A stretch of DNA of 64,000 nucleotides from positions 312,501 to 376,500 of the forward strand of contig CAJFCJ010000027.1 in assembly GCA_904063045.1 (NCBI GenBank), in the 5' to 3' direction. Positions 1 through 12,630 of the stretch are shown here, one piece after another. Under the pieces are notes generated by a model that did not search any database, was not told where the DNA came from, and saw only the letters and a list, made by a program, of their open reading frames with translations. The DNA comes from Dimorphilus gyrociliatus (Eukaryota; Annelida; Polychaeta; Dinophilidae). The translations under genes and the position numbers were made by a program. Position 1 is the first letter of the stretch. The number at the start of each line of letters is the position of its first letter.

Positions 1-682
1 AGATCTAAAAATAGAATAAAGCTACGTAAACAGGTAAATTTTACTTAAGTTTAGAGAATTAAGTTATTATCTATTTCTTGAGTGCCTTTAATTCTAATGT
101 ATGACAAATATATTGTACCTGTAAAATACTATACATATTGAGAGTGTTATAGTTATTAGTAATGTTGGTGAGAGAATCACGCCCTTTAGAGATAGAGATA
201 GAGATAGAAAGAAAGAGAGAGAGAGAAAGAGAGAGATAGAAAGTAGAAATGTAGGTAGAGAAACTGTGACTTTTATCTCAATAATGTTTTTTTTTCTTAA
301 AGTAAATTGGTACTAGGAATTTTGTACTTTGAAAATTAAAAATACAAAAAAATTAAAGGCTTTCCTATCATCATAAAACAACTGTACAACTTACAATTGC
401 CTATAAAACAACAAACTTTTATAGCGTATCATCGATCAAATGTATAAAACGCGTTGCCATAGAGATGCTGTGAACGCCCATTGCAGGTGTTTACTACACT
501 CTTATTAGCGAAAAGTGCGACAGTACAGCTGAAAAATGGCTGAAAACTTGTAAAATTAACAGTTAAAGCTTTCAAAGTAGTAAGTAAAATAGAAAATAAT
601 CGATTAATTAAAAATAAACTTGAATGGTGAATAATTCTTAATGACTAACAATGTCAAACATATGTATACATGTGAGAGTAAG

Positions 683-726
<44 letters not shown>

Positions 727-1156
727 GTATGTATGCTTACATTTTTGGCATATGTTTCAATGTATATTACGTAGATATGTGTGATTTGTTTTTCTTTTTT
801 CACTTTAGATGTAAGAACTGGAAGAGCAACGCCAAAAGGATAAATAACCAAAAAAATATATACCTAAATATTATATATATATATATGTAGATGTATATAT
901 AAATATATATGTAAAGTATATACATATACATATATATATATATATCTATATATATATATATATATATGTGTATGTGTGTATGCTAACATACATATACATA
1001 TATTCTGACAGAGAGCATAATAAAGACTATATTATAAATATATACATAGATAGAAAGATAGATAGATAGTTTCTAATATAATTATACATATATGTATATA
1101 TAACAGAATATATATATGTATTTGTATATTTATATATTTTTGTATATGAAAACAAC
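1..1156. repeat. AT-rich upstream region with microsatellites
   Basis: No gene is supported here. It holds a (GA)n-like tract at about 190-240, a perfect (TA)n run at about 687-722, and impure TA repeats from about 870 to 1140. A less AT-rich patch at 440-540 could be promoter sequence for the gene starting at 1157, but I see no decisive signal. Short reading frames over the TA tract are repeat artefacts. Confidence 0.8.
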
Positions 1157-2314
1157 ATGCCTAGGGATATTTCAACACCTGTTATGAGGAAAATTTATAC
1201 TAAATCGGCCATCCAAAGAGCCTGCGCCGGTTTACAACCAGTAGTAATAAAATCTACAGGAAAATTAAAAAAATTCTATTCAGGATTTACGCAAATTTCA
1301 ACTGTAATGGCAATAAATATTTTCCTAAGTAGCCTTACGCTCTTAACTGATTGGTTAATTTGGAGAGAGATGAATATCAGTCAAATGTTAAACAATAGGA
1401 GAATGGAAGGAATTATGATGGAATTGGTGATTCTAGCCTGTTGCTTCTCGGCAATTTGCTATGCAGCAGATTTTGTATGGAGTATTTGGGTTCTATGCGT
1501 CTATAGGAAAAAAGTCAGATATGAAACTGATGGACTTGCTTTGAAAGCGAATTTCAGCCATAAGTTTGTAACTTACCTACATTACATGGTATACTCTCTA
1601 ATTGGTCAGTTGCCTTTCTATATCATCCTGATAATATCTCAAGCTCTTTATGGATGTAATTTTATATGGTTCCAAAAAGAGTTTATTTTTACGATAAACT
1701 TTGCATTCCTATGTATTAACGTTATTTGGAAGATATGCATCATATTTTACTATCACTTTGAAATTCTACAGTCAAAAAGCCATCAGGTATGGTTGTGTAA
1801 AACTTTAACCATTCTACTTCTAATGCTGGTCGTTGGAGTGGCTTTTTTCAACCTAATATTGTACACCAGCGTTCTTAATGATAAAATATCGAAAAGCAAT
1901 CAAAAGGAAAAGATATTCAAAGCGATTGCTTTAAGGAAAAGGTTGAAGGATGAAAAACTTCAACTATCAAGGGGAAATGTAACAAATATAGTTGATTTTG
2001 AAGAACTAATTAAACACGATGAATATATAATAAAGAGAACATGCGATAAAAATATGCAATCCTTCTCTAATCTTGAAACATGCCAATCAGTCACGTTTTG
2101 TTTTAAACTTCATTTTAAAACAAATTTATTGAGTATCCATTACTCGTATTTGATTCACTCTGAAAAAGCAGATGAACTGCGTACAAATGTTCGAGAGTCA
2201 AATTTGCACTATTATATGCATTGGAAATTAGGTAATGATGTGACAAACTGTAATACTGCATTACTATACAACGAAAGTCTAACAAGTAAATTATGCACCA
2301 CTGATTTATTTTGA
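1157..2314 (+). CDS. Five-pass membrane protein, unrecognised family (385 aa, single exon)
   Basis: I do not recognise a named family. Seen: a basic N-terminus of about 47 residues, then five hydrophobic segments near residues 48-68, 87-115, 140-165, 176-200 and 212-237, then a polar tail of about 150 residues with several cysteines (about C293-C320) and potential N-glycosylation sites. The second segment is followed by a short basic loop containing RKK. The order of segments, the LSS motif in segment 1, FS-x-I-x-Y in segment 2, a Leu-Pro pair in segment 3 and the cysteine-bearing tail all recur in the minus-strand gene at 37947-39673, so the two look like diverged paralogues. No intron is needed within the frame. 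An upstream 5' exon cannot be excluded; 1157 is the first ATG of the frame. Function unknown; a membrane receptor, channel or adhesion role would be a guess. Confidence 0.7.
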   Translation: MPRDISTPVMRKIYTKSAIQRACAGLQPVVIKSTGKLKKFYSGFTQISTVMAINIFLSSLTLLTDWLIWREMNISQMLNNRRMEGIMMELVILACCFSAICYAADFVWSIWVLCVYRKKVRYETDGLALKANFSHKFVTYLHYMVYSLIGQLPFYIILIISQALYGCNFIWFQKEFIFTINFAFLCINVIWKICIIFYYHFEILQSKSHQVWLCKTLTILLLMLVVGVAFFNLILYTSVLNDKISKSNQKEKIFKAIALRKRLKDEKLQLSRGNVTNIVDFEELIKHDEYIIKRTCDKNMQSFSNLETCQSVTFCFKLHFKTNLLSIHYSYLIHSEKADELRTNVRESNLHYYMHWKLGNDVTNCNTALLYNESLTSKLCTTDLF

Positions 2315-4805
2315 ATATCATCAGATTTTCAAGACATGCAGCGCATGTTAAGTTATTCTTTCAAGTCTTATGCTAATAGAATTCAAACTATATGTTCACA
2401 TTCTTTGCTTTATTCACTTAAATAATGTATAACAAAGGATTTTTAGTTAATATTTAAAAGTTTTGTTGTGATTTAGTTCCATTTCGCTTTTACTTTTTGC
2501 TTTATCTGTGCTAAAGGATTTTTCTCTCTCTATCTTTCTCTTTTATTCTTTGCAATTTGTTGCCTTTCTAACGTATTAATTTATTCTCATCTGTGAGAAA
2601 GATACTTCTTTGTATTGAACAATTCAACTATTCAATTCTGTGTCATGTAAACCTTAGTTATAACATTATTATTATTGTTATTGTTAATATGACAAATATG
2701 AATTAACGAAGCATACATATGTATTCATAATTGAATATTCTGTGTGCTATTTCATTGTCAATTATCACTTTGTCCAACACTATTTTTTTAAATAAAAAAC
2801 GATGAAGCATTTCTATTCCATCGTTAATCGTCATACGAATCTCAATGAGAGATATTGATTAGAGGATCAATATCGTTCTCTTTCTCACTCTCAAATTTTT
2901 ACACAATGTAGTCGATAACTGATTTATTGCAATTTAATAATAACTATGAGCCGATAACGCCGATAGCGATCACTTTTCGTCTGACTGATTTAAGGCCAAA
3001 AAGGCTTTATTATTGTAAAATCTGTTTGATAAAACTCTTTTATTCGATAGTAATAGCAAATTATTTTTGTCCAATTACCCCTAACCAAGGTTAAATTTAT
3101 TATCCCTCTTTAAATATTTTCTGACCCACATACGAGTACAACTATATACATATATATATAACGTTATATTTGTTGTAATACAGTTGTATAAATATTGTAT
3201 TCGTTATATTATACTCAAAGGAACATATGTATTTATAAAAGTGTTGTACACAATATTATTGTGAATTATTGATAACAAGGGCTATGTTATCAAAATGGTT
3301 ATAAACAATAGTTTAAGAAGAGAAACAAAGTGTTACATACTGAAATGATCGATTATACAAAATGTTATTTTTCTAGATACGTAAACTAGTATATTTTTAG
3401 TGTCGATATGACAGATAATTAAAAATATTTCCTGCAAAGTCGCATACATTGTTTATTAACGTTCTTTAAGGTAAATTATTAAAAACCTTTTAATCTATTG
3501 TCTAATATATCTATGTATATATTGCATATATAGATACATATCTACATATATTAGTATATATAACATAAAGAGAGATAGAGAAAGAGAGAGAGAAATGCAT
3601 AAACGCAGATGCTTTACTAATCACATAAAAACGTAAATGTCGTCGAAAATCAAGAGAATTAATTATCTGTAGCTTTCTCAATAGCTGTCCTATAATTACA
3701 ACAAGAAATTTGATAGTATTTGATATTGGTATATTAATCTTTTTAAAAGGAATTCAACGCAAACATGTAAGCTTTGAATCAAATAATAAAGAATAACTCT
3801 TGATTTTATTTTATACCTATTAATTTATATTCTTTGGTTGAATGGGAATTTTGCCTTTTCAATTTTTCTTTTATATACAAAATATATTATATTACATATA
3901 TTCATAAATGCTTTATAAAAACTGGTAATGTACTTAATACACAGTTTATACAGTGTATGTTTGTATTGTAGATTGTTTTTCGTTTGAAAAATATGCTCTC
4001 GTTAAAAGAGTACTTTTACAAAGCATGCGCTGTATAATACAACGTGTACTAATAATCTGGCTCTATTCAATTTTCTTGAACATAATACACTTATATTACT
4101 TGTAATACCTAGTACTCATGCTCTATATACCTAACGTGTTATATGAATATTCAAAATAAAAAAAACCTCTAAAATTGATAGACTCTTTATGAAAATGTTT
4201 CTGTATGCTTAAATTACTTATTAACTAACAAACTCTCACTTTTTCTTCTCTTGTGCTTCTTTCCGTCTCCCTCCCATCTCTTGTCACCATGTAAGCTATT
4301 AATATTTAATACAAATTGGCTGTTTAAATCTAAAAATAGCTTGTTGATGGTTCATTTCTCCATCTACTATCTAATAATGCGTTTCTTTGTTTTTGTACAT
4401 TTTTCCCTATCTGTTGAATATTCATTAGAAATTGTATTGCAACTTCAAATAATTCAATGTTTAGAACTTTTTTTCTTTAATTATGTCTTTTTTAATGCAA
4501 TATGATAATAAATAAAGGGGAAACTTAGTTATTTAATACTATAAACTATTTTTAATATCATACCAAATTAATGTAGACTCTATCAGTTTTCAATATGTTC
4601 CTCCACTCAAAAATCGTCATTTTATTTAATCTAAATAATTAACAAACAGACAAGAACAGGAATAATACGGTGGAAAAGATTACGTTTTTCTAAGTGTTCA
4701 TAACGTCATATTAGTGTTTTTCTAAGGTTGCACATATACATATACACATATAGATGGTATACTTGGCTTTTATCCATATACAGATGGTGGTTTGAAGGTA
4801 GCATT
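2315..4805. other. Gene-free interval between convergent genes
   Basis: No reading frame with protein-like composition was found. The left part probably contains the 3' UTR of the five-pass gene and the right part that of the insulin gene, since the two converge. A short GA-rich tract lies at about 3568-3595. The frame at about 4251-4505 is T-rich low complexity. Confidence 0.6.
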
Positions 4806-5135
4806 CTACTTCAGAAAACTGATGTTTGCTTCATTAGGATTTTTGCAGTACGTCAACCATTCTTTTGTATTACACTTATGAACGCAACACTCACAGGTTA
4901 TTGACCCTTTTCTTTCCGCTTTTAACAAAGCAAAAGCGTTCGATTTCTTTATAAAGTGAACGTTGGAGCGTTTACTAACGTTGTTTGGTCCACAAATTGT
5001 ATTAAGTGTGCTAGCAATCATCTTGCTACAATCTACTCTTTGTTCAACAGACAAAATATCCGCCACAGTACACTTTTGTTCATAAGCGAGAGCAATCATA
5101 GGTAAAAAGAGTAAAAACAGCTTAATCCCGATCAT
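4806..5135 (-). CDS. Insulin-like peptide precursor with extra cysteine pair
   Basis: A secreted insulin-superfamily hormone precursor of 109 residues. Residues 1-18 form a signal peptide. The B-chain region carries C36-x11-C48-Gly, the spacing of the insulin B chain, with an additional C22 upstream. The A-chain region ends with C83-C84-x3-C88-x8-C97, the insulin A-chain signature, preceded by an additional C81, giving C-x-C-C. Eight cysteines predict four disulfides, as in molluscan and some annelid insulins. Likely convertase sites are K55-R56 after the B chain and R75-K76 before the A chain, which leave a very short C peptide; K63-K64 is a third dibasic site. The coding part is one exon; a 3' splice acceptor-like TTTCAG lies just upstream of the ATG, so a 5' UTR intron is likely. 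Receptor specificity (growth versus relaxin-like) cannot be read from sequence. Confidence 0.88.
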   Translation of the reverse strand: MIGIKLFLLFLPMIALAYEQKCTVADILSVEQRVDCSKMIASTLNTICGPNNVSKRSNVHFIKKSNAFALLKAERKGSITCECCVHKCNTKEWLTYCKNPNEANISFLK

Positions 5136-6097
5136 GATTTTCCTCTGAAATGTTGAGTATTTAATAGATTAGATAGAATAAAATTTTATCTCGTATTAAT
5201 AACACTTCTTTTACAGTTTTCTTCTTGATATCTTCTTTTCCGTTGTTTGTTGATTATAAAGTATGTATTTATTTCATATGTATATACAGTATATATAAAG
5301 TATATAAATATTATATATAATACTACCAAGTCTTTCTATCAAAAACTTAAAAGACTAACTGAACGAAACTTCTGTGCAACTATAAGCTTATATTCATAGT
5401 TGAGTAGTTGTCTTTTTCAGTCTGTATAATTTGTAACTGTTACTTTTATTATATATACTTTATATGTATTTAATATATAAGGCTATAATACTGAATTGAA
5501 CTTTGCACTAGAAAAATGTTTTTAGACAACAAAAGAAAAATTATCATTTTTTTTAATCTTTTTTTTTATTTAGTTTTGCAAATCTCAGCAAATTTTTTTT
5601 CAGTTAAACTAAAAATATAGTAATGAAAAATTTTAATAAGAAAAGGAAATTTAAAAAATATCCTCTTCAATTGAATTCTGTAAATTCATGAAATAATAAA
5701 TAAAATAGAAATTACTGTCCAACATCATTTTTGATCTATAAATTGTTCTTACATTGTATATAAAATAATACTTTTGCTTATACATAGTACCTTCGAAAAA
5801 AGAAAATAAGAGAAAAGGTACAAAAATGCAGATATTGAGAAAGACTAACAGAGAGAGAGAGTTTAAGAAAAGGAATAAGAAAGAGAAAAAAATGATTAAA
5901 AAACTATACTGTTGTTCGTTTAATAACCGACTGTGATCTCTTAATATAGATTTAAATACGCAAAAGTGCTAAAGTAAAATGATGATAGATTTGCTATTAC
6001 TTACCAATAAGGTTAAAAATGTTGACAGGAAATCAGCCGGTTCTAAAACTAGAAAAATATATGTACAAAAGTGCTTAAAGAGATATACTTAAATATT

Positions 6098-6130
<33 letters not shown>

Positions 6131-6808
6131 GTATATACTGTATATTTATATATAAACTATACAAATGTATTTAAATATATTTTTATATATTCTCTTAATT
6201 CTACTTCTTCAACAGCGCCTCCTACAGTTTTTTTCAGAAAAAGGATAAATGTATACTTGTTAAAGAAAAAACAAAATTAGAAAAAAAAAAAGAGGGGATT
6301 AGAAGAACATAGGAGACGACGAGATGGAAAGACTATCTTAAAATTTAACAAAATAATAAAGGAAAAGAAGTGATCATAAACATGTTAACAATGCTTTGTA
6401 CAATATATACTGTATATACAGTATAATCTATTTCTTTTAATTTTAAAATAGAACCGCCTTGGAAAGCCTTATCAAAGCTTTTAAAATCGAGGTATATATT
6501 TGTAAAATGGGATATTTTATTCACCTTTTTTCTGATATGCTCATCTACTTGTTTATCATTATTCTTTATAATAGAAAACAAACTCTAGCTACTTCTATAT
6601 TCTATATTTTCACAGAGGTACTATTTTTATAAACTATGGGATATTTATGTTTAAAAGGTTAAATATACCATTGTTTATCATGTGAAATCCGTTACGTAGA
6701 TGTTAATGCTATTTTGTTACTTTATAATTTGACAGTAATTAATCAAATGCAAGTACAATACTGCAAAATGTAGGTTTTTCCTTTAAATATCGATAATTAT
6801 TATTATTT
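5136..6808. other. AT-rich upstream region of the insulin gene, no clear gene
   Basis: Presumed 5' UTR intron and promoter of the insulin gene on its left, and 3' UTR of the cathepsin A gene on its right. It contains (TA)n tracts at about 6085-6130 and palindromic TATACTGTATA-type sequences near 6132 and 6403-6426. A minus-strand frame at about 6440-6581 has a short segment resembling a LINE reverse-transcriptase motif, too short to annotate as an element. Confidence 0.55.
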
Positions 6809-9069
6809 TTATAAAGGTTCATTTCTTAAAAACTTCATCCACATATCATATGATGGGACTGGTTTGTCAGTTGGAACGAAATGACCAGCTCCTTTAACTG
6901 TAGCATAGGTTAGATTACGATAATGCTTTGAAAAGCCGGCAATTTGTTTCGTATTATCCTCGGCAAGTGTATAGTGCCACGGTCTGTAAGGTTCAACAAC
7001 CTACCAAACAAAACAAATTATTAATAACTAGCAAAATAATGTCAATATTTTATAGTAATACTATAAAAATATATATATATATATAATATGTGCATATTTG
7101 AAAAAATAGGAGGAAAGGTAGAGAAAGGGAAGGGAGAGAGAGAGACGAGTGTTAAACGCGGGTAAAATCAGATCGAAGAGGAGGAGTTAGCCGTGGTAAA
7201 TTTCAATAGAACGATACAAAATAGTCTAAAAAGTAAGCAATTAGAAAGCAATTTTTATACCTCTAATCCGAGATCTTCGCTGAACCATAGATCTCCCCAA
7301 TGATTGCAAGCCATATCCAAATCACCGCTATATTTTAAAACTCTGTGTCCCTAGTCAAAACAAGTGTTTTTTATTGTTATTATTCATGTAGTTTAACAGT
7401 CAATAGTAAAAAAGGATATAAAAGAAGTGATATCTACCTTTTCCAAAATTTCCATATGCTGAGGTTTTAAATCCGTATATTGACGGATATATTGCGCACT
7501 TACTATAGCACTATAGGAGGAAAGAATATCTTTATTGATAGGTCTAGTATAAATTTATATGCAATAATTATATTTTTAGACGTTATTGGATATCAAAAGA
7601 CAGAGAAAGAAACTTATATTTTTTTAATTGTACCTGCAAGGCTGCCACTGCGGTAAACCATCTTTTACATGCAGTGCTCTTCTTACTTCTACATCATTCA
7701 AAAATGATTCTCTTCCAGATGAATCGGAACATGGTATTCTCGAGCGGACTTGGTAACCCTTTTTTATATAATCTCTGATATTCTAGATAAAAAGAAACAC
7801 GTCTATTATCAACAAATTATTTAATACGATAGAAACATAATACATACCTCTTGATATCTATCAATATCGAAATCTGGAGGCAGCATATCAATTGGTGCTA
7901 TTTCAATGATATTTCCTTCTTTTTTTAGAATACCATCATCATGAGAAGGGACGCCCCCAAAGCATGTATCATAGAGATTGTAAGGATTTAAACCATTTCT
8001 CCAGATTTGTCTATTTACTTCACTCGACTGATAGTGCAATAAATACAGAATTTGAAAACGAGATATTTTATCAAAATAAGACGAAATTTTCTTACAAGAA
8101 CAGCGCATTGATCATCCTCACTCCTATAGAAGTTGCAGTCAGTAGCGTTTCTATCCACGCAGCAATTGTCTAATAGGTCATTCCACATCCTACATAAGGA
8201 ATTTAATTAATTATTGACAATAAAATTTATCGTATTAAAATTTCAGTCTTGTCTTACTCGACACCAATTATTCCCCTTGAATACGCGAAATAGGTTAAAG
8301 AATTTGTCATCATTCTTCTGTTACTTACTGGATTTCCAATTGCCATTCCCTTAATTTCATTTGAAAATAATACGTATAATAATAAAAACAGACTTATTAT
8401 ACGTGTTTTGTAGATAAATGATACTAACCTTAAAGTTTAAGCTTGCGTCGTTAGCTAAAAGCACGGATAGAGTTGGTACATATACCCCAGCGTAACTTTC
8501 ACCTGTTATGTATAAGATGTTATCAACCAATTCGGGCCAACCTACAAAGAAATCTTTCATTGCGTTGTAATTATGTTCGGCAGTTTCGTCGTCGCTGGTT
8601 GCGCAATTGCTGTCGTCGTCGTATGAAAAACCAACGCAAGCTGGACTTTCCATAAATATAATATTTGCGTGTTTATTCCATCTTTCTTCGAACCAGCTTA
8701 AACGGCCTTGTTTATTGACACGCCATGGACCCAATTCGATTAGTTTACCAGTCATGGAACTGCAACCTGGACCACCATTCAACCATAAAACAACAGGATC
8801 ATTCTGTGGATCGGATTCTGATTCTACGAACCTGAATTGTTTGATAGGCATTAATTATTAATGGAAATTGAATGTACTGGTCATTTTGTATTGCTATACC
8901 AGTAGAAAAAATTTCTTTTATCGGTGGCTTTCAAATAGCCGGCGTAATGCCTGAACGTAGGTTGAGGACCGTCCAATCTAGGCAGGAAGGTGACCCTATC
9001 ATCTTCTCTGGCGGCAAATATACCGTTGATAGCTATGAATAGCAAACAAAATATATTGAAACAATTCAT
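6809..9069 (-). CDS. CTSA: Lysosomal serine carboxypeptidase, cathepsin A type (peptidase S10)
   Basis: Removes C-terminal residues from peptides in lysosomes; the vertebrate enzyme also protects beta-galactosidase and neuraminidase. Nine exons, read downwards: 9069-8900, 8831-8429, 8349-8258, 8189-8096, 8027-7848, 7782-7634, 7510-7438, 7350-7261 and 7000-6809. All joins are in frame and give 480 residues, the family's usual size. A signal peptide spans about residues 1-20 when starting at 9069; an in-frame ATG at 9093 would add eight polar residues before it. The oxyanion-hole motif GGPGCSS is near residues 76-82, the catalytic serine lies in GESYAG (Ser169), the catalytic aspartate in SGDLDMACN (Asp397), and the catalytic histidine in KGAGHFVPTDKP (His457). 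Introns are about 65-260 bp with AG acceptors. All catalytic residues are present, so the enzyme should be active. Its start faces the GPCR gene across about 1 kb. Confidence 0.93.
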
Positions 9070-10027
9070 AATATCGGTAGATAAATGTTCCAAAAGAAAA
9101 TCAAACCTTCTATATTAAGTATAAAGTTAACGGAGCAGATGTTTATTTCTCACGAGATTAATATTTGTATCATCGAAAGTAGAACTTAAATATGACATTG
9201 TAATAAACAAAGACCTTGTCTAAATTTGCAAAACTGTTTTGATATTCAATTCCTTACTTTGATGAAATAGAAAGTGGATGAAATAATGAGGGGAATGCTT
9301 CGACTTACTGTATGAAATGTATCTGTCAATTACATTATTAAAATATACAAGCATCACCAAAATCCTATATGATCAGACTAACTTTCGGTTGTTTTCCGTA
9401 TCTAACATATCTAATTGCGGAATGTTTTTACCCGATACCTTATTTACCATGAAGCTAGTCGCCTTCTGTATTTCACAGTTCCTTCCCTTACTTCATCAAA
9501 CTAAATATGTATTTGTAGATACGCTGTACGCATACAACAAAGGATTACAAAAAAAGAATTGGATAATCTCTTCATTATCATGAATAGAAGAACAAATTGA
9601 AGTAATTTTTTGCAGGTTGAAAATGTTACATATTCTTTGAAAAATACAAGAAAATCTGACAAATTACATGTTATTTTATATTCAATATTCTATAACAATT
9701 ATATTCAACCTTTCAAGATAATTTCAATCTTTTTCAGATTATCAAAAGTAATTTTAATGCTAACAATGCTTTGATGTGTTATTATACTTCTATAAAACTA
9801 TTAATTAACCTATTAGATAACAAGTCAATTTCTAATAGATTTACGTTAATTAAACGTATAAATGTAGGTATTTAATTAGAATATTGTCATTTTTTCATGA
9901 ATGCTTTTAATGTAAATGATAGTTTGAACTATATTTTCCATCTTAAGGCTGATATTTTACTTCAATATTACATTGGCAATAGTAAAGTTATAGAATTCCT
10001 TATCTCTTCCTCTTTACATAGAAGAAC
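9070..10027. other. Intergenic region between divergent genes
   Basis: This 0.96 kb separates the start of the cathepsin A-type gene (minus) from the start of the GPCR (plus) and must hold both promoters. I see no clear core promoter motif. The open frame at about 9317-9583 has no recognisable domain and is probably chance. Confidence 0.6.
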
Positions 10028-11247
10028 ATGGAATTGAATGAATTTGGTAAAGTAGAATGCTTCTTTTTCTTTTATACAAACAACACTTTATTTAAATTAT
10101 TCTTTCTATCAATTTGTCCTTGACAGTAGAAAATTCAACGGTTCTGGAAGAAAATTCTAAAGATGTTATATATTTGGATGAGATTTCGGCAGCTAAATTA
10201 TTATATAAAGAATCTAGTAAAGCATTGTTAACCATTGTTATGCCATTCATCCTGGGATTGGGTTTAGTAACTAATCTATCGTTTATATTCGTATTCGTAA
10301 GAATTCCTAGAATTCGAAACGTAACTACAATGTATCTTATAAATTTGGCTTGCAGCGATATGACTTATTTATCATTTGTAATCGGAGATAAAATTCTTAG
10401 ATATTCTTCATCTCCTTTTTCGGCAGATTATAGTGCTTGGGGTGAATATGGTTGTAAATTAATAACGGGCGTTATATTTATTCCGCATTATATATCTGAA
10501 TTTACCATTACCCTTTTCACAGTTGAACGTTATATAACGATTTGTCAACCATTAAAAAGAGCTTACTTTTGTAGTAGAACCAGAACTTTAATATTTATTG
10601 CATGTGTGTGGCTATTATCGTTTGCATTATCAATACCGTGTCTGTATTTTATTGAAGGGAGAATGTTTAATATTATATGGACATCTTCAAACACTGATTA
10701 TGAAAGACCGTCAAAATATCTAAAATGCGGTGTGAGACCAGTAAAGTTCACTGGAGGTTTAACATTACAATGTTACGCTCTTCAAACTATTCCATTCTTT
10801 TTTACCTTTATCGTTACCGGAATATTAAATATAATAATGATAAGAGAGTTAAATGAGAGTGCGAAAACGTCTATAAGCTTGGGAGCTGATAAAAAAGCCA
10901 AGAGTGTTACTGAACGAAAAGATATTATTAAAATGTTGGTTGTTACGTCATTAATATTTTATTCCTTCGTATTACCTTACTTTATAGATGATCTTATTAA
11001 CGCAGTCACGTATCTAGGTGATTGGAAAACAATTAAATTACCAACCGATTTTTTGCAATTGGCAAGATTCTTAGCCTATACAAATTCGGCAATAAATCCT
11101 ATTATTTACGGAGCTGTTAGCTCAAGATACAGACAAGCTTTTATGGAAGCTTTCTGTCCATTTTTATCATCGAATTCAACTTCTACAATTGATAATAGAG
11201 TCAATACAGTACATGATAATGATACAGCGGACAATACTTATATGTAG
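10028..11247 (+). CDS. Rhodopsin-family (class A) peptide-type G-protein-coupled receptor
   Basis: A seven-helix receptor of 379 residues. I place a 19-nt first coding exon at 10028-10046 (ATG, donor GTAAAG), an 80-bp intron, and the main exon 10127-11247 after a TGACAG acceptor; the join keeps frame. Without that exon the frame has no methionine before helix 1. Seen: a glycosylatable N-terminus (NST), NLACSD in helix 2, a helix-3 cysteine (YGCKL), ERY at the helix-3 end in place of DRY, a cysteine in extracellular loop 2 (LKCGV), a basic third intracellular loop, and NPIIY in helix 7. The ERYITICQPLK stretch recalls peptide receptors of the thyrotropin-releasing-hormone, ghrelin and neuromedin U group. 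That assignment is inference; the ligand cannot be named. The receptor should sit in the plasma membrane, with a Ser/Thr/Asn-rich cytoplasmic tail. Confidence 0.85.
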
Positions 11248-11847
11248 ATAGCTGTATTGTACTGTACACACTGTATACCTTAAGCAATATACGGTTAAAG
11301 GTTAACGTTATTCCCTAGGTAGTAGAAACAAACTCAATGGGGTCTCCCGACATTATTATGTAATGTATGTAATTACAATTTTGTGAGACATATAAAGATA
11401 TTTGTTTACGTAAGATTAGTATATTGTTTGTCACATAATCAGAAAGAAAAATACATTTAATAATAAAAAATCGACCAAGAAATCAACGTTTAGTGAATAA
11501 TAAGAAGACTAGAAGGAAAATAAAACTCTGATAAAAAGAACTTTTATAGGAAATAGATAAGTAATAAAATACTAAAATTTCTAGGTTAGATGTTTATAAA
11601 ACGCAAAAGATAACAGACAACCCTGACGTAACATGTCTGTCCTTTAACATCCTGGAACATTTTTCAAGATAAATGCATATATATATATATACTGTACATT
11701 AGTGATATTTTATACTATATCTATATATGTATAAGAAGTTACATGACAAGCCAAATTGACCATTAACGTACCTTAAATTGCCATAGCAAATGAAAGTATT
11801 ATATATGTTTATATATATATATATATATATAGATATATATGCAAATT

Positions 11848-11884
<37 letters not shown>

Positions 11885-12630
11885 CTTTGTTAGTAAGTGT
11901 GTTTTATGTGTTTACGTAGAGTAAAGCAATAAATGAATTGAATAATCATTCAAACAGCCTAATTTTTACCGGAACTTAGGGAATAACGTTCAAGAACTCC
12001 TAGTTTTCATTCTATATAGTTGGGTGTGTTCGTTTGCTGTTATGTTTCCTTCTTAGATTTCTCTTTTTGACTTTTCTCTAAAAGTTTCGTCATTAAAGAT
12101 GTATTGCTAACTAAATAAATGATAGTTTGAATATTTTTGTTACTTAAAAAGAATGAGAGAAAAGTAATAAACTAATTGACAAACAAACAAATAAACAAAC
12201 AAACAAACAAACATTTAATATAAAGAGTTACAAATCTGTTGAAAGAAATTGAACTTATTAATGAATGAGATCAGAAATAGGACAACAATAATTATTATTC
12301 ATTTACTATTTTTTCATTAATATTATTATTTTATACGTAACGAACTATAATTACTTTGTCCAGCTATGTGGAGGAGAATACAAATAATTCAACAGTAGTT
12401 GAATAGCTGTTTATGACTAGTGCAAATAGGTAATAAGCCGTTTAACGCCATTACGAATCAATTGTATTATTTATATTGAAACGTTATTGTGAAAGCAAAA
12501 GTCGTTTCAGCTTGAACTCTCTGATCAGTTTTTACCGAAAAAAATAGGATTTTGTTGTTTATTTAAATATATGTTAATTTTTAAATATACCGTTCAAACG
12601 GGGTTGTTTCTCCATTAAAAATTGTTCACG
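11248..12630. repeat. Intergenic region with TA and CAAA microsatellites
   Basis: No gene is supported. It contains the GPCR 3' UTR, TA-rich repeats at about 11815-11885, and an (ACAA)n-like tetranucleotide repeat at about 12180-12213. The right end is the presumed promoter of the gene starting at 12631. Confidence 0.7.

Noticed and set aside
651-890. Open frames on both strands over the (TA)n tract
   Set aside because: They consist of Ile-Tyr repeats produced by the microsatellite; the same holds for 14160-14360, 40094-40300, 40962-41159 and 62556-62810.
8473-8861. Plus-strand frames opposite the cathepsin A-type gene
   Set aside because: They are antisense shadows of a well-supported coding exon.
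10114-10126. TTG codon at 10114 as start of the GPCR
   Set aside because: It lies inside a typical polypyrimidine-CAG acceptor; a spliced ATG exon at 10028 fits better.
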